From Aurantiochytrium sp. KH105 (taxonomy: Eukaryota; Sar; Bigyra; Thraustochytrida; Thraustochytriidae), in NCBI GenBank assembly GCA_003116975.1, contig BGKB01000148.1:1-64000 (forward strand): a stretch of DNA of 64,000 nt. The letters run 5' to 3'. Positions 38,658 through 48,467 of the stretch are shown one piece after another; position 1 is the stretch's first letter; each line of letters starts with the position of its first letter. A program made the position numbers and the translations under genes. The notes under the pieces were generated by a model, which was not told the DNA's origin, ran no database searches, and saw only the letters and a list, made by a program, of their open reading frames with translations.

Positions 38658-39984
38658 CCTCCTCAAAATCTGCTTGCCCTGGTACTACGTTGCCTGCGCG
38701 GCGTGTGGCCTCGCGAAGTCCTCTTCGCGATTTGGGTGGTTTGTCAGAGTTTGTCTGGATTGCTCGTCAAGCTTGACCATTGTCGCGCGGCACGGGGAGC
38801 TAACAGTAAGCGCTCATGACGGTCCTTCGACCAAACACTAATGGGAAAACAGATCAGGCCATCGAAGACGCCCTTGCATCGCCAGTGGAAGTGGAAACAG
38901 ATCTGAAGACGGCAGGGGCAGATGAGGGCCTTCCCGCAACGCTGTGCCCTCCTTGTTTAAGTTCGTGGTCTTTGGAACAAAAAAAGAGAGTAACTCTTCG
39001 AGCTTTTTTATCGAGGCTAGCATGCTCGACGATTTCTTTTTTCTGCAACAAGCATGTTGAGATTGCCCCCCACAAATCGTAAAAAATCATGTCAAGCAAG
39101 TGCTGATCTCAAGAAGAATTGTGCAGAGGAAGGAGCCTTATTGACGTGAAGATGACGACATGAGGTCTTACTGGGGTCTGAGCATTGCCTCTTGATGTCG
39201 ACCGCATAGCTTCGGAGCCCGGGTTATTTTGCTTTCATCGTGACGGGCATCATCGATTGATTAAAACCCGACCCGCGAGCACTGCTCGCGTGTGAGTTGG
39301 TTTCCATCTGCCACTATAAAAATTTGCAAAAAGAAACTATGGCAGAGCGAGAGATGCATGCCCCTTTTTGGTGACAGCATCACGAGACCCAGGCCTACGT
39401 TCAGACAACGTAGTACCATGGATGTTATTTATTCTTCGTTCATGTCAACCCTGGGATTACTGTTCCAGCATCTCCAACATCGCACGGTTGTTCGCTTGCA
39501 GTTCTGTGGCCGCGTTGATAATCATTGACGGACTTCTCCAGGCCAGGCCAGCCTGAGCCAGCCAGCGCGTGTGCACCGTCCGCGCGTGCCAGCGTGTGCA
39601 CACGCTCGGCCTTTGCCCAAACACCTAATACACCCTCTTCGCCCTGCGCGCGCGCGTTTGCGCGGCAGGCAGGCAGGCAGGGGCGCAAGGCGCAAGCCAG
39701 CAACCCTTCCCTCTCTCCCCCCTCCTCGCGCGCGGGCGCCGCCGCGGCACGCTTCGTCCGTCCGCGCGCGCCCCCCGGCGGAGAACGCGCCAAGGCCGCA
39801 TCGCATTAGCAGCCAGCCCAGCCAGGCTTTCCCATCTCGCCCTTCCTTCCCTCCCCTCGTCCGAGTCTCTCTCTGTCTCTGCTTTCTCGCCCCCTCTCCG
39901 CCGCAGCCGCTCGCTCGCTCGCGCCGCTTCTTCGCGTCGCTTGCCCGCCCGCCCGCCCGCGCTCGCTCCCTCGCCGCCGCCGCC
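38658..39984. other. divergent intergenic region, methyltransferase / Roco
   Basis: About 1.3 kb without a supported gene. A TATA-like ctataaaaattt lies near 39314. The last 450 bp before the Roco start are extremely GC- and pyrimidine-rich with GCAGG and CCCG runs. Confidence 0.5.
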
Positions 39985-42900
39985 ATGGGCCGCATCGAAG
40001 GCCGCGTGTTCGGCGTCGCGCAGTCCGCCGACCTCGTGCTGGCCGCCAGCGGCGACGCGTACTTACGAGCATGGAGCAAGAAGGACGACGCCCTCGTCTT
40101 GGAGATGAAGACGCCCAACGGCGCCGGGGCCTGGGCGATGGCCGTGCAGGGCAACTCGCCGCCGTGGGGACTTTCGACGGCGGCCTCTTCCTGATTGACC
40201 TGGCCACCGCCTCCGTCCTGCACGCCCTCCAGGGCCACACCGGCAATGTCTTGAGCGTCATCTTCGACGGCAACGAGATCATCTCCAGCGGCGGGATGGA
40301 CGACCCGACCGTCCGCGTCTGGGACAAGATCAGCGGCCGAGAGACCTTGAGGATCGACGCCAGGGCGACGGTCTTCGGCGTTGCCGCCCACGAGAACCTT
40401 CTCGTGGCCGGGTTGAGCGACAAGACCGTGCGCGTCTTCGACCGGGCCAGCGGCGGCCCACGCCACGTCCTCACGGAGGCGACAGACCCGGTCTACGCGG
40501 TCGCGATCGACGCGCAGCGCATGGTGAGCGGGTCCTACGACAAGAAGGTGAGGGTCTACGCCGTGCCTTCCTTCCAGCTCGTCCGCGTCCTCGAAGGACA
40601 CACCCTCAAGGTGAGCTCTGTCGCGCTCGAGGGAGACCGCATCGTGAGCGGGTCCGGCGACAACACGGTCAGACTCTGGGACGCGCGCAGCGGAGACGCG
40701 CTGCACGTCTTGCAAGGACACTCGGACACGGTGCTGTCGGTCTCTCTCTTGGGGTCGGAGATCGTGAGCGGATCTAACGACAGGACCGTGCGCATTTGGG
40801 ACGCGGAGACGGGCGCCTCGACGCGCGTGCTGGACGGCACGGAGGCCGTGCGGCCCATCGAGGACGTGCTCGGCGGCCCCGCGACGACTGCGGCGGCGAA
40901 GGAGGCGCTCCAGGCGGCGCTGGCGAACGGGGACCCCGCGGAGCTGGGCCGCTGCAAGCTCATGGTCGTCGGCCAGGGCGCCGCCCCGTGGTGCGCTCGC
41001 TGCTGGGCATGCCGCCCGTGGCGGAGCACCTCTCGACGGTGGGCGTCGAGCTCACGCGCACCGATGCAGAGTCCTGGGAGGAGATCAAGGACCTCGACAG
41101 CGGGTTTGAACGCCAGGCGTATCGCGTGGCGGCGCAGCGCATGGCCGCGCAAGAGCAAGCGGCGAGCAAGAAGCGACAATCCCTGCCCAGGCGCGTGTCT
41201 CGCGGCCTTGCAAATGCCGTGCGTCGGCGTTCTTCTGACGCGCGGCCCTTCGTCGCAGAGGTGCAGGTGGAGCTTGTGCCCGAAGCCGAGATGGCGCAGC
41301 GGTTCGAATATGCGGAGATCGAGGACATGGCCGGCAAGACGCAGTCGGGCGAGAAGATCTTCTTTACGATCTGGAACTACGCGGGTCAAGAGGTCTTTTA
41401 CGCGCTGCACCACATCTTCCTCACGCGCGAGGGCGGTGTGTACATGCTCGTGTTCAACATGCAGGAGCTCATGCACGAGCGCGTTCAAGCCTTGGAGTAC
41501 CTCTCTTTCTGGCTCAACTCGGTCAAGCTGCATGCGCCCAAGGCCCCTGTCCTTTTGGTCGGAACGCATTATGACCAAGCCTCCAACCGTGGCAGTCTGC
41601 AGACTGTACAAAAAACTCTTCGGAATGATCTAAAGGCGCTGCGCGGTGTCAAGCTCGTCAAAAATCAAGAGCAAAGACTGAGCTTCTTTCCGATCGACAA
41701 CATGAGTTCCGCGGCAGATCGTGCCATCGAATTGCGTCTCGCCGTTGAAAAGTCCGCGTCAAAGCTCGAGTCTGTCTCGCAAAAGATCTCGCTGCGCTGG
41801 CTCAAGGTCGTTGACGACCTTCTAAAGCTCGATTGCGATCACGTGCCCTTTGCAACGGTGCAGGAACTGGCAGACCAGTATCACGCTGGCGACCAGACAG
41901 ACGAGCTTCTCAAGTTTTTTCACGAACTCGGCATGCTCGTTCATCTGCGCGCCACCGACACCTTGCACGACAAGGTGGTCCTGAACCCGCAATGGCTCCT
42001 GGACAAGCTGGCACGAGTGATTGCGGACGAGATCCACGTGCAGGAGATCTACTTTGACGAAAGGCTTGCCGATCTCGAACTCGAGGACGACTTTGCGCTT
42101 TTGCGCGACAAAGGCATCGGTACGCTTGCTTTGCTCGACTTTCTTTGGGATGGCGAAGAGGTCGGCTACCTCGAGGAGTTCATGCGCGACACCATGCTCG
42201 CGTCGTACTGGAAGTTTCCGGAGAGTTCGCTGCCGAGACACCGCCAGGATGAAACACTCTACCTCGTGACCAGTTTGCTCAAGAACTCGAGGGACAGCGA
42301 AATAGAACGAGACATTGCAAGTCTCTCCAGAGCTTTGACCTGTGTTCTGGACTTTTCCAAGTTTTATCTTCCTGATGGTGTCTTTGCGCGTCTTCTTTCA
42401 CTATGTGCCGAGCGTAGTGGCGAGTCGAGTACGCGTGTGGGCGCTCCGCGACTTGCCGGCCAGCAAGCCATTGTTCGTTCTGGCTTGTCCGAATTCGCGC
42501 TCGAGGAGACCGGCAATCAGATTCGCCTTATCATGGTGCCTGGGACGGAAAACCCTGCCAGCACGCTGAAGACGCTCATCAGCATGTTTCGCGGGGCACG
42601 TGACGCCGTTTTCAAGGACCTGCCCTGGCAGCTGCATTTGCAGTCGCCTCAAAACCCGCTCGTTCGCGTCGAGTACGATACCTTGGTCGCGTCTCGCGAA
42701 TCGAATGTTGTCGCCGTTGCGTCAGTGGGCCTGGGCAATGCTCGCGTGGCTGACTTTGAACCATTTTTCACGGATGGTTCACTTATAGAAGACGAGCACG
42801 ATACGGGCCATGTGGAGCAGGCGTCAGTTCGTCGGCCGGGTGCTGGTCTCGAATACCACGTCTTTATAAGTCACCGACAGAAGGAAGCCGGCGACGCATG

Positions 42901-43282
42901 CAACCTCATGGCGGAGAAACTGAAGAATCGAGGCCTCAAGGTCTGGTTTGATCAGGAGAGCCAGGGCAATCTGGCAGAGGACGCCATGCGTCGCGGCATT
43001 CGCGCGTCAAAGTGCTATCTTCTTTTCCTCTCCAAGACCGTTTTTGAGGGCGCGGTGCGAATGGAGCTGGAAACAGCACTGCAGGAAGAAAAGCCTGTGT
43101 TGCTCGTGCACGAGAGCGATCCGGATCGATTCGGCTTCGATACGATTTCCAATTACATCAAGTCTGCCCCGGGCGCTGCCGAATATCTCTTTCGCGAGAC
43201 GGAGTCCATGCCGTTTCAGCGTCGCCATTACCTTGCCGAAGCTTTTTATGAAGAACTTATTGCGCGCATTGATGCGTGTTAA
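39985..43282 (+). CDS. WD40-Roc-COR-TIR protein, frame broken twice
   Basis: Read across two frame breaks, this is one protein of about 1,100 residues. It starts at ATG 39985 (MGRIEGRVFGVAQSADLV) and opens with about seven WD40 blades (such as RIVSGSGDNTVRLWDARSGDALHVLQGHSDTV). A Roc GTPase follows: CKLMVVGQGAA at the P-loop, TVGVELTRTDAESW (switch I region), FTIWNYAGQEVFYALHHIFLT (G3), LLVGTHYD (G4). Then a COR domain (LLKFFHELGMLVHLRATDTLHDKVVLNPQWLLDKL) and a C-terminal TIR domain (GLEYHVFISHRQKEAGD to LARI). Break 1, near 40149, shifts from the start frame to the blade frame. Break 2, at 40983-40988, removes the GK[ST] of Walker A and shifts the frame again. The rest is fully open. It could be a recent pseudogene or a sequence error. 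WD40-STAND/Roco-TIR layouts suggest an innate-immune-like sensor; this is inference. Confidence 0.8.
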
Positions 43283-44345
43283 AATTATTGATATAATCTT
43301 GATGTTTGTTGCGTCAATTTTTTTCCCACCGCGCCACAGGTCACCTACTTTCGCCTACCGCCCCCCATGGCGAGATCATTGTTTCAGAACAAAGGGTTAC
43401 GAAGTTCGTAGAGTCAAATGAGTTGCTGGTACACCTCAGTACGCTAGGATCTCTTGGATGAACTCCATTCTGCAAAGACGAAATCGTGTGGTGGTGGAGC
43501 TCGATGTTCTCTCCATCTTAAACGCCGTCTAGAGGATAGGATGAAGAGCTTGATGATCACAGATCTCTTGGCCATGCTAGTTCATGCTCCGAGCGATGTT
43601 AGACTTACGAAAATGTCGCATGAGCTGGTGGCTGCTGAAAGTGGATGGTTGTTGGTACGGCAAGTCTACAAGACACTTCCCATAGGGTGCCAAGTTGACC
43701 TCTCTACTTCTGTGGCGCTGCTGCCTGCTCACGTCAATTTCATTTCTCACAAAAGGGATATAAGGTAGAAAAGACTTTTGAGACAGAACATGGTTTCTCG
43801 TGTTCATATAGTATGCCCAGGGGCGTTTCGGTCCTGTTGGTTCTTGTTTTGAAAGTAGACTCCGGTTTCCATCTTAGTTTGCCTTATGGTGAAGATGTGG
43901 TCGTCATTTCTTAACGAGCAGAGTATCCGAACCCCGCCTACCCACGGTGCCTGCAGAGTTGAACATATCAAATTTTTTTGTTGTCTTTTGACCACATCTC
44001 ACCATACTCCCAAACAAAGAATGTTCTGAGATCGTCGTCTCTTCTTACGCAACGGTAGACAGACGATTACGACCACAAATTGATGAGTGGTCGACTTAGA
44101 AATCTTTGCAAGAGTGATCTTTTTGCAAAGCTGTCTTGCTCTCGTTCTTGCTTTTGTCACCGAACGAGAGATGTGGTTGACATTGTAAGATTGGTCGCGA
44201 GGAGCTCTCTCTTTGGCGTTAACGGACGGAAAGCGGTGCTATGACGAAGAGGAAGATTAATTTTAGTTGCTAGAACAAAAATTGACAACAGCTATGCTAC
44301 AGAGCAGATGATGCCTCACGGTCTGGTCGAATGATGTCAGAAATC
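43283..44345. other. intergenic region, Roco / subtilase 3' ends
   Basis: About 1.06 kb, AT-richer than the coding DNA. A 76-residue ATG ORF at 43541-43768 has no recognisable feature. Nothing else stands out. Confidence 0.5.
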
Positions 44346-46295
44346 TTATTCGCAGATTTCGACCGTGCTGGCGGTATCGAAAATGTCAAAAGTAAGGGGA
44401 AGCGAGCATCCCGACGGAAGTTGGGCCGAAGAAATGAACTCCTCTGCGTCTCCGTTCAGGTAGTAGAGATTGAGAGTATTAGACTCAGCACGAATAGCCC
44501 AAGTAGGAGGCTTCCTGTTGCCAATGCCCTTCACAGTGCGTGGCGTCCATTCGCTAGAAGTCTTGAAGAGCTTAGGCTTGCCCCTCTTGCTGAGCACAAA
44601 ACGAAACTTGCACTCCCAGTTGCCAAGCTTGTTCGGATCGTTGGGGGCCTTTCTGTTTCCTCCTTTCCACTTTCCAAAGTAAGTCAGGAATGAACTCTCT
44701 GAATTGATAATCACCTCATCGCCATCACCTGTAAGAGTGAATGCCTCCTGCGCGGTATCGCTTGGCAAAAGACTCTTGCAAGACAAGCTTCCTCCTTTGG
44801 TAGGGAATGCCGTAGGCTTGGGCGTGGGCTTGGGCGTGGGCTTGGGCGTGGGCTTGGGCGTGGGCTTGGGTGTGGGCTTGACCGTAGGCTTGGCCGTAGG
44901 CTCGGCTGTAGGCTTGGGCGTGGGCTTTGGTGTAGATTCAGTTACAGGAAACGGGGTCGGGAGAGGCGTGGGCTCTGATGTGGGCTTTGCCGTGGGCTTG
45001 GGTGTGCTGTCACTCTCCGGTGCATCATCAAAGAGAAGAGAGGGCATCTGCGGAATAATGTTCGGCGTCTCCAACCTCTCCTCGGGAATCACCGCAGCGT
45101 CATACAAGGCGTCCTGGAACATGTTCGAGATGGCAGCACACTTGTCCATGCTATTCTTCTCGAGGTAAGTTGCAAGAATGCCAGCGACCATTGGCGCAGC
45201 ATAGGAGGTTCCAGTTTTGCCAACGTAGTACTCGTCAGTCGTTTCCTTTCTCGCGCAAACAACGGTGCCCGACATGAGTAAATCAACATTGTCGCCAAAA
45301 TTGCTGTAGTCAGCCATGTTGTAAGACGACCAGGCCGCGAGCGCGCCGACAACGACTGGGCCGCACTCGTCTTGAGCGGTGCCACCGAGACGCTGAGGCG
45401 AGTATCCGCTGGCATCCACCTTGGAGTTTCCTGCAGCGATTACGGTAATGAGACCCGCGTCGCTAGCATCCTGAAACGGCTGGTCCAACGTTGATCCCTG
45501 GCTCGAGATGGAAAGGTTGATGACCGCCGTTTCGTCGACCGTCGAGCCTCCAGACGGAGACTGCTGTTCCATGACCCAAGCCAGACCTCCAATGATGTCC
45601 GAAGTGACGCCGCTTGCACCGGAGAGCACGCGCACGGAGATGATGGACGCTTCCGAGGCCAATCCGTACTGCGCACCGGCGGCGGTGCCGGCCACGCAGG
45701 TCCCGTGGCTGTTGGTATCATTGTACGGGGGGTATTCAGGGTTGGAGATAACATTTCCATCGCTGTCGCGAAACGATCCGTAGCTGAGGGCTGAAAATCC
45801 AGGCAAGAGGCGACCCGTGAACTCAGTATGCCGCTCTTCGACGCCAGAGTCAAAGACGTAGATTTTCACGCCCTTGCCCGTGTGCGACGGGTTAAAGTTA
45901 CCGCTGCCTGACACCTGATCCGTGAAACGCTGCATCTCGGTCGGAAGTGTAAGATAACCATCCGAATCGAACTGCTCATCGTACTGAACAGAGGCGATGC
46001 AGGGGTGCTGCTCAAGCTTTTGCTTGACAAATTCACTTGCCTCGATAATGGTGTAGCACGACTTACCGAGGCGAGCCGCGCGAGCTCCTCGGGAGGACGA
46101 AATGCCGATCAGGCCTTGTTGCACCTCTTCGACACGCAATTGCTCAACGATGTTGTTGACTTTCTTGCACGAGCAGCTCTCGCTTCGAACGATGAGGCGA
46201 TCCTTGATGGTTGTCACCCGAGTTTCCGCTGACGCGGGAAAAAGACTCGCGGCGAGAACCGCAATGGCGACGAGAGCCTTGGTTGCCTGAACCAT
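44346..46295 (-). CDS. secreted subtilisin-like serine protease (S8, proteinase K type)
   Basis: 649 residues from the ATG giving MVQATKALVAIAVLAASLFPASAE, a good signal peptide with cleavage near ASAE. An I9-like propeptide follows (to about residue 110). The catalytic triad is complete: Asp in IYVFDSGVEERHTEF, His in NSHGTCVAGTAAGA, Ser in GTSYAAPMVAGILA; oxyanion Asn in VIAAGNS. NSHGTCVAGT and the spacing match the proteinase K subfamily. A Pro/Thr/Lys linker (KPTP repeats, split in two blocks) leads to a C-terminal domain of about 150 residues with several Cys and aromatic residues (GKWKGGNRKAPNDPNKLGNWECKF), which may bind a surface or polymer. An extracellular digestive role is likely for an osmotroph. 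Confidence 0.92.
   Translation of the reverse strand: MVQATKALVAIAVLAASLFPASAETRVTTIKDRLIVRSESCSCKKVNNIVEQLRVEEVQQGLIGISSSRGARAARLGKSCYTIIEASEFVKQKLEQHPCIASVQYDEQFDSDGYLTLPTEMQRFTDQVSGSGNFNPSHTGKGVKIYVFDSGVEERHTEFTGRLLPGFSALSYGSFRDSDGNVISNPEYPPYNDTNSHGTCVAGTAAGAQYGLASEASIISVRVLSGASGVTSDIIGGLAWVMEQQSPSGGSTVDETAVINLSISSQGSTLDQPFQDASDAGLITVIAAGNSKVDASGYSPQRLGGTAQDECGPVVVGALAAWSSYNMADYSNFGDNVDLLMSGTVVCARKETTDEYYVGKTGTSYAAPMVAGILATYLEKNSMDKCAAISNMFQDALYDAAVIPEERLETPNIIPQMPSLLFDDAPESDSTPKPTAKPTSEPTPLPTPFPVTESTPKPTPKPTAEPTAKPTVKPTPKPTPKPTPKPTPKPTPKPTAFPTKGGSLSCKSLLPSDTAQEAFTLTGDGDEVIINSESSFLTYFGKWKGGNRKAPNDPNKLGNWECKFRFVLSKRGKPKLFKTSSEWTPRTVKGIGNRKPPTWAIRAESNTLNLYYLNGDAEEFISSAQLPSGCSLPLTFDIFDTASTVEICE
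44811..45004. repeat. 12-bp tandem repeat encoding the KPTP linker
   Basis: Imperfect copies of a 12-bp unit (GGGCTTGGGCGT on the + strand) at 44811-44932, and a shorter block at 44952-45004, encode Lys-Pro-Thr-Pro repeats between the protease and its C-terminal domain. Confidence 0.9.
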
Positions 46296-48467
46296 TTTTC
46301 TCGCCCAAGCTGTGGCTTTTACTAAACGAATTCCTTTCTTCTTCAAGTCCCTTCGCCTTGATTGTTGTGATTGGGTTTTGCCTTTTCACGGGTCCCCACC
46401 CCCTTCTCCGGCGTATGAATGCACGTATACACGCACGCAGGCACACGGCGACTTACAAGGAATATCTGCTCCGCCTTCTTCGTCCACTCGCGTCTCCCCC
46501 CCCCCCCTGGGGAGCAGCTGCGCGGACCTCTCTCCCGGTGTCCTGGATTTCGGTCCGACTCGGCCTCAGCCGACCTCGCCGCCTCTCTCACGCGACGCGC
46601 AAGGCCCGGCCGCCCCTCCCCGCCCTCCCGCCCGCCACGCGCGGCGCGGGCGCCCATGGTCTTTCGCGTCCCGCGCCGCGCTCGCCGGGCGCGGACCCTC
46701 TCGCGCCCATTCGCCTATACCACCACACAAGAAGAGAAGCTCCGCGGCGCGCCGCCACACTGACCTAACCCAGCTTGCGGGACGGAGGGCATCTGTCTTA
46801 TCACTGCGGGGAAAGACCCAGAAAGCGAACCAGGCGACCTGGCTAGTCTAAGCAGGCGGGGGCGGTCAGTTCCTCGCGGTCCTTCACGGGCTTCCGGCGG
46901 GCGGCCTTCGCGAGGGCGGCCTTCGCGAGGGCGGCCTTCGTGAGGGCAGCCTTCGCGAGGGCGGCCGTCGTGGCGGCCGTCGTGGCGGCCATCGTGGCGG
47001 TCCTGGAGAGCCTTTTGTCGACGCGGAGGGCACCGCGGCCGCGGTTGAGTTTACTTGCGCGCGGAGAGGAGGGTTCGAGCGACACGATTGGAGGAAGGTG
47101 AAAAAGGAAGAGCGATAGGGGTACGCGCGCGCGTGTATATGAACTCGCGGCATGGTGTAGATAAAGTTGCGGGGGAAACGGCACAGAGAAAGGGCGTGGA
47201 ACGATGGGCGGACAGTCAAGCACGTGCGAAACAACGACCTCCACCGATCGTGCGATCGATTGATTGATCTACGCCGAAATCACGATTACGGGATTCCTGC
47301 GTCTGCGACGCGCTGTGTTGCGTTGCGTTACGTTGCGTTGAATCGCATTGTATTGTATTGCATTGTGAATGAGTTCAGTGGCGGGGCGTAGCGTGGCGTG
47401 GTGCGGCATGGCAATAATTGGCTGGCTCATCGGCCTGAAGGCTGGCTGGCTGGCTGCCTGGCCATGCGGCCGAAGGTACGCGCGAGTGTTGTCTCACCTT
47501 CGGTTCCCATGCACATTCTCGTTGGGTGCATCTTCCTTTTTCTGTCCCCCAGCAGGTCCTCTCTCGCGGCACGTGAACTTGCTCCATTGCCGCCGCAGTG
47601 GTAGCTCGCCTTCTCCACCTTGTTTCGCAGCGCCGACACAACATGCCAAGTCCTTCCGCGCCCACATAAGCAAAGATGTCCGATGCATCTTCCAGGCCTC
47701 AGCGGCATCTCAGCCTGCACCCCCGCTTCGACCCAGGATATGCTTCGCCAACATTCCGTGCGGAGCGGACATCTGCACTCTGCCCCCCCCCCGGCCGCTG
47801 CTGTAGGCCTACTAATGCTTCTGCTATCTCTGCTCGATCATCAAGTCACGCCCAGCGCAGCGCACCCGGGCCAGCTCGGCCCGCGCCTCGCTGACCATGG
47901 TGTCTGCACCGCGCTGCGCCGCCAGTGCGCCATTGCCCTGTTGCGCCCAGCCTCGTGCAAGGTCCCGATCATCGATCAACGGATACATCCTCCAGGTACA
48001 CACTCCATTCGTTCCCAGGGGTCCCCGCGCGCATGCCCATCCCAAGCAGGAGAAAGATTGCGATGAGGGCTGCGTCCTCGCAACCGTTTGGCGCGGCGCG
48101 CGTCGGCGGCGCTCTCCTGCGCGCGGGCCCTGCCGCGCCCTGCTCCGGGCGCAGGGTCGCCCGGAGCCGCTGCTGCCTCTGGACAGAGTCCGTGTGCACG
48201 CGGGACCGCCTGCTGCGATGCAGTAAATGAAATGCTGCAGTCGATCAGAACTAGGCCCAGGCCGAGCCCAAATTCCGCTCGAGTGCAGACGATCGAAGTA
48301 CTGCGAGGGGGCCCGTGCAGTATCGTATCGTCGGAGCTGCGCGAGGCGAAGGTCGCGGAGGAGGAGGAGGAGGAGCACAGGGACGCGGGCAGGGGCCGGC
48401 GGCGCGCAGGTCGCGGGCTTCGGGCCGGCGCGACGCGGACTCGCGCGCAGATCAGGCGCGCACTGCC
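46296..48467. other. long divergent intergenic region, subtilase / GS-like gene
   Basis: About 2.2 kb with no confident gene. It contains an Ala/Lys-coding minisatellite (46901-46999), a GCGTT/GTATT simple stretch (47318-47370), a GTAGGCCTAC palindrome (47803-47812) and a CTAGGCCCAGGCC element near 48250. Open frames on both strands are low complexity. Confidence 0.5.
46901..46999. repeat. 15-bp/12-bp minisatellite, Ala-Lys coding on the minus strand
   Basis: About four 15-bp units related to GCGGCCTTCGCGAGG are followed by three 12-bp units related to GCGGCCGTCGTG. On the minus strand an ATG ORF (46843-46992, 49 residues) reads through them as TKAALAKAALAKAA repeats, a pattern like H1-type tails. 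Whether it is translated is unknown. Confidence 0.7.

Noticed and set aside
38816..39082. 88-residue + ORF upstream of Roco
   Set aside because: It lies in leader or intergenic DNA with no family features.
40071..40194. Two separate genes for the WD40 part and the TIR part
   Set aside because: Both breaks fall inside conserved folds (blade 2 and the P-loop) and both sides continue the same domain, so one broken gene is simpler.
43541..43768. 76-residue + ORF between Roco and subtilase
   Set aside because: ATG present but no recognisable feature and AT-rich context; too little to call.
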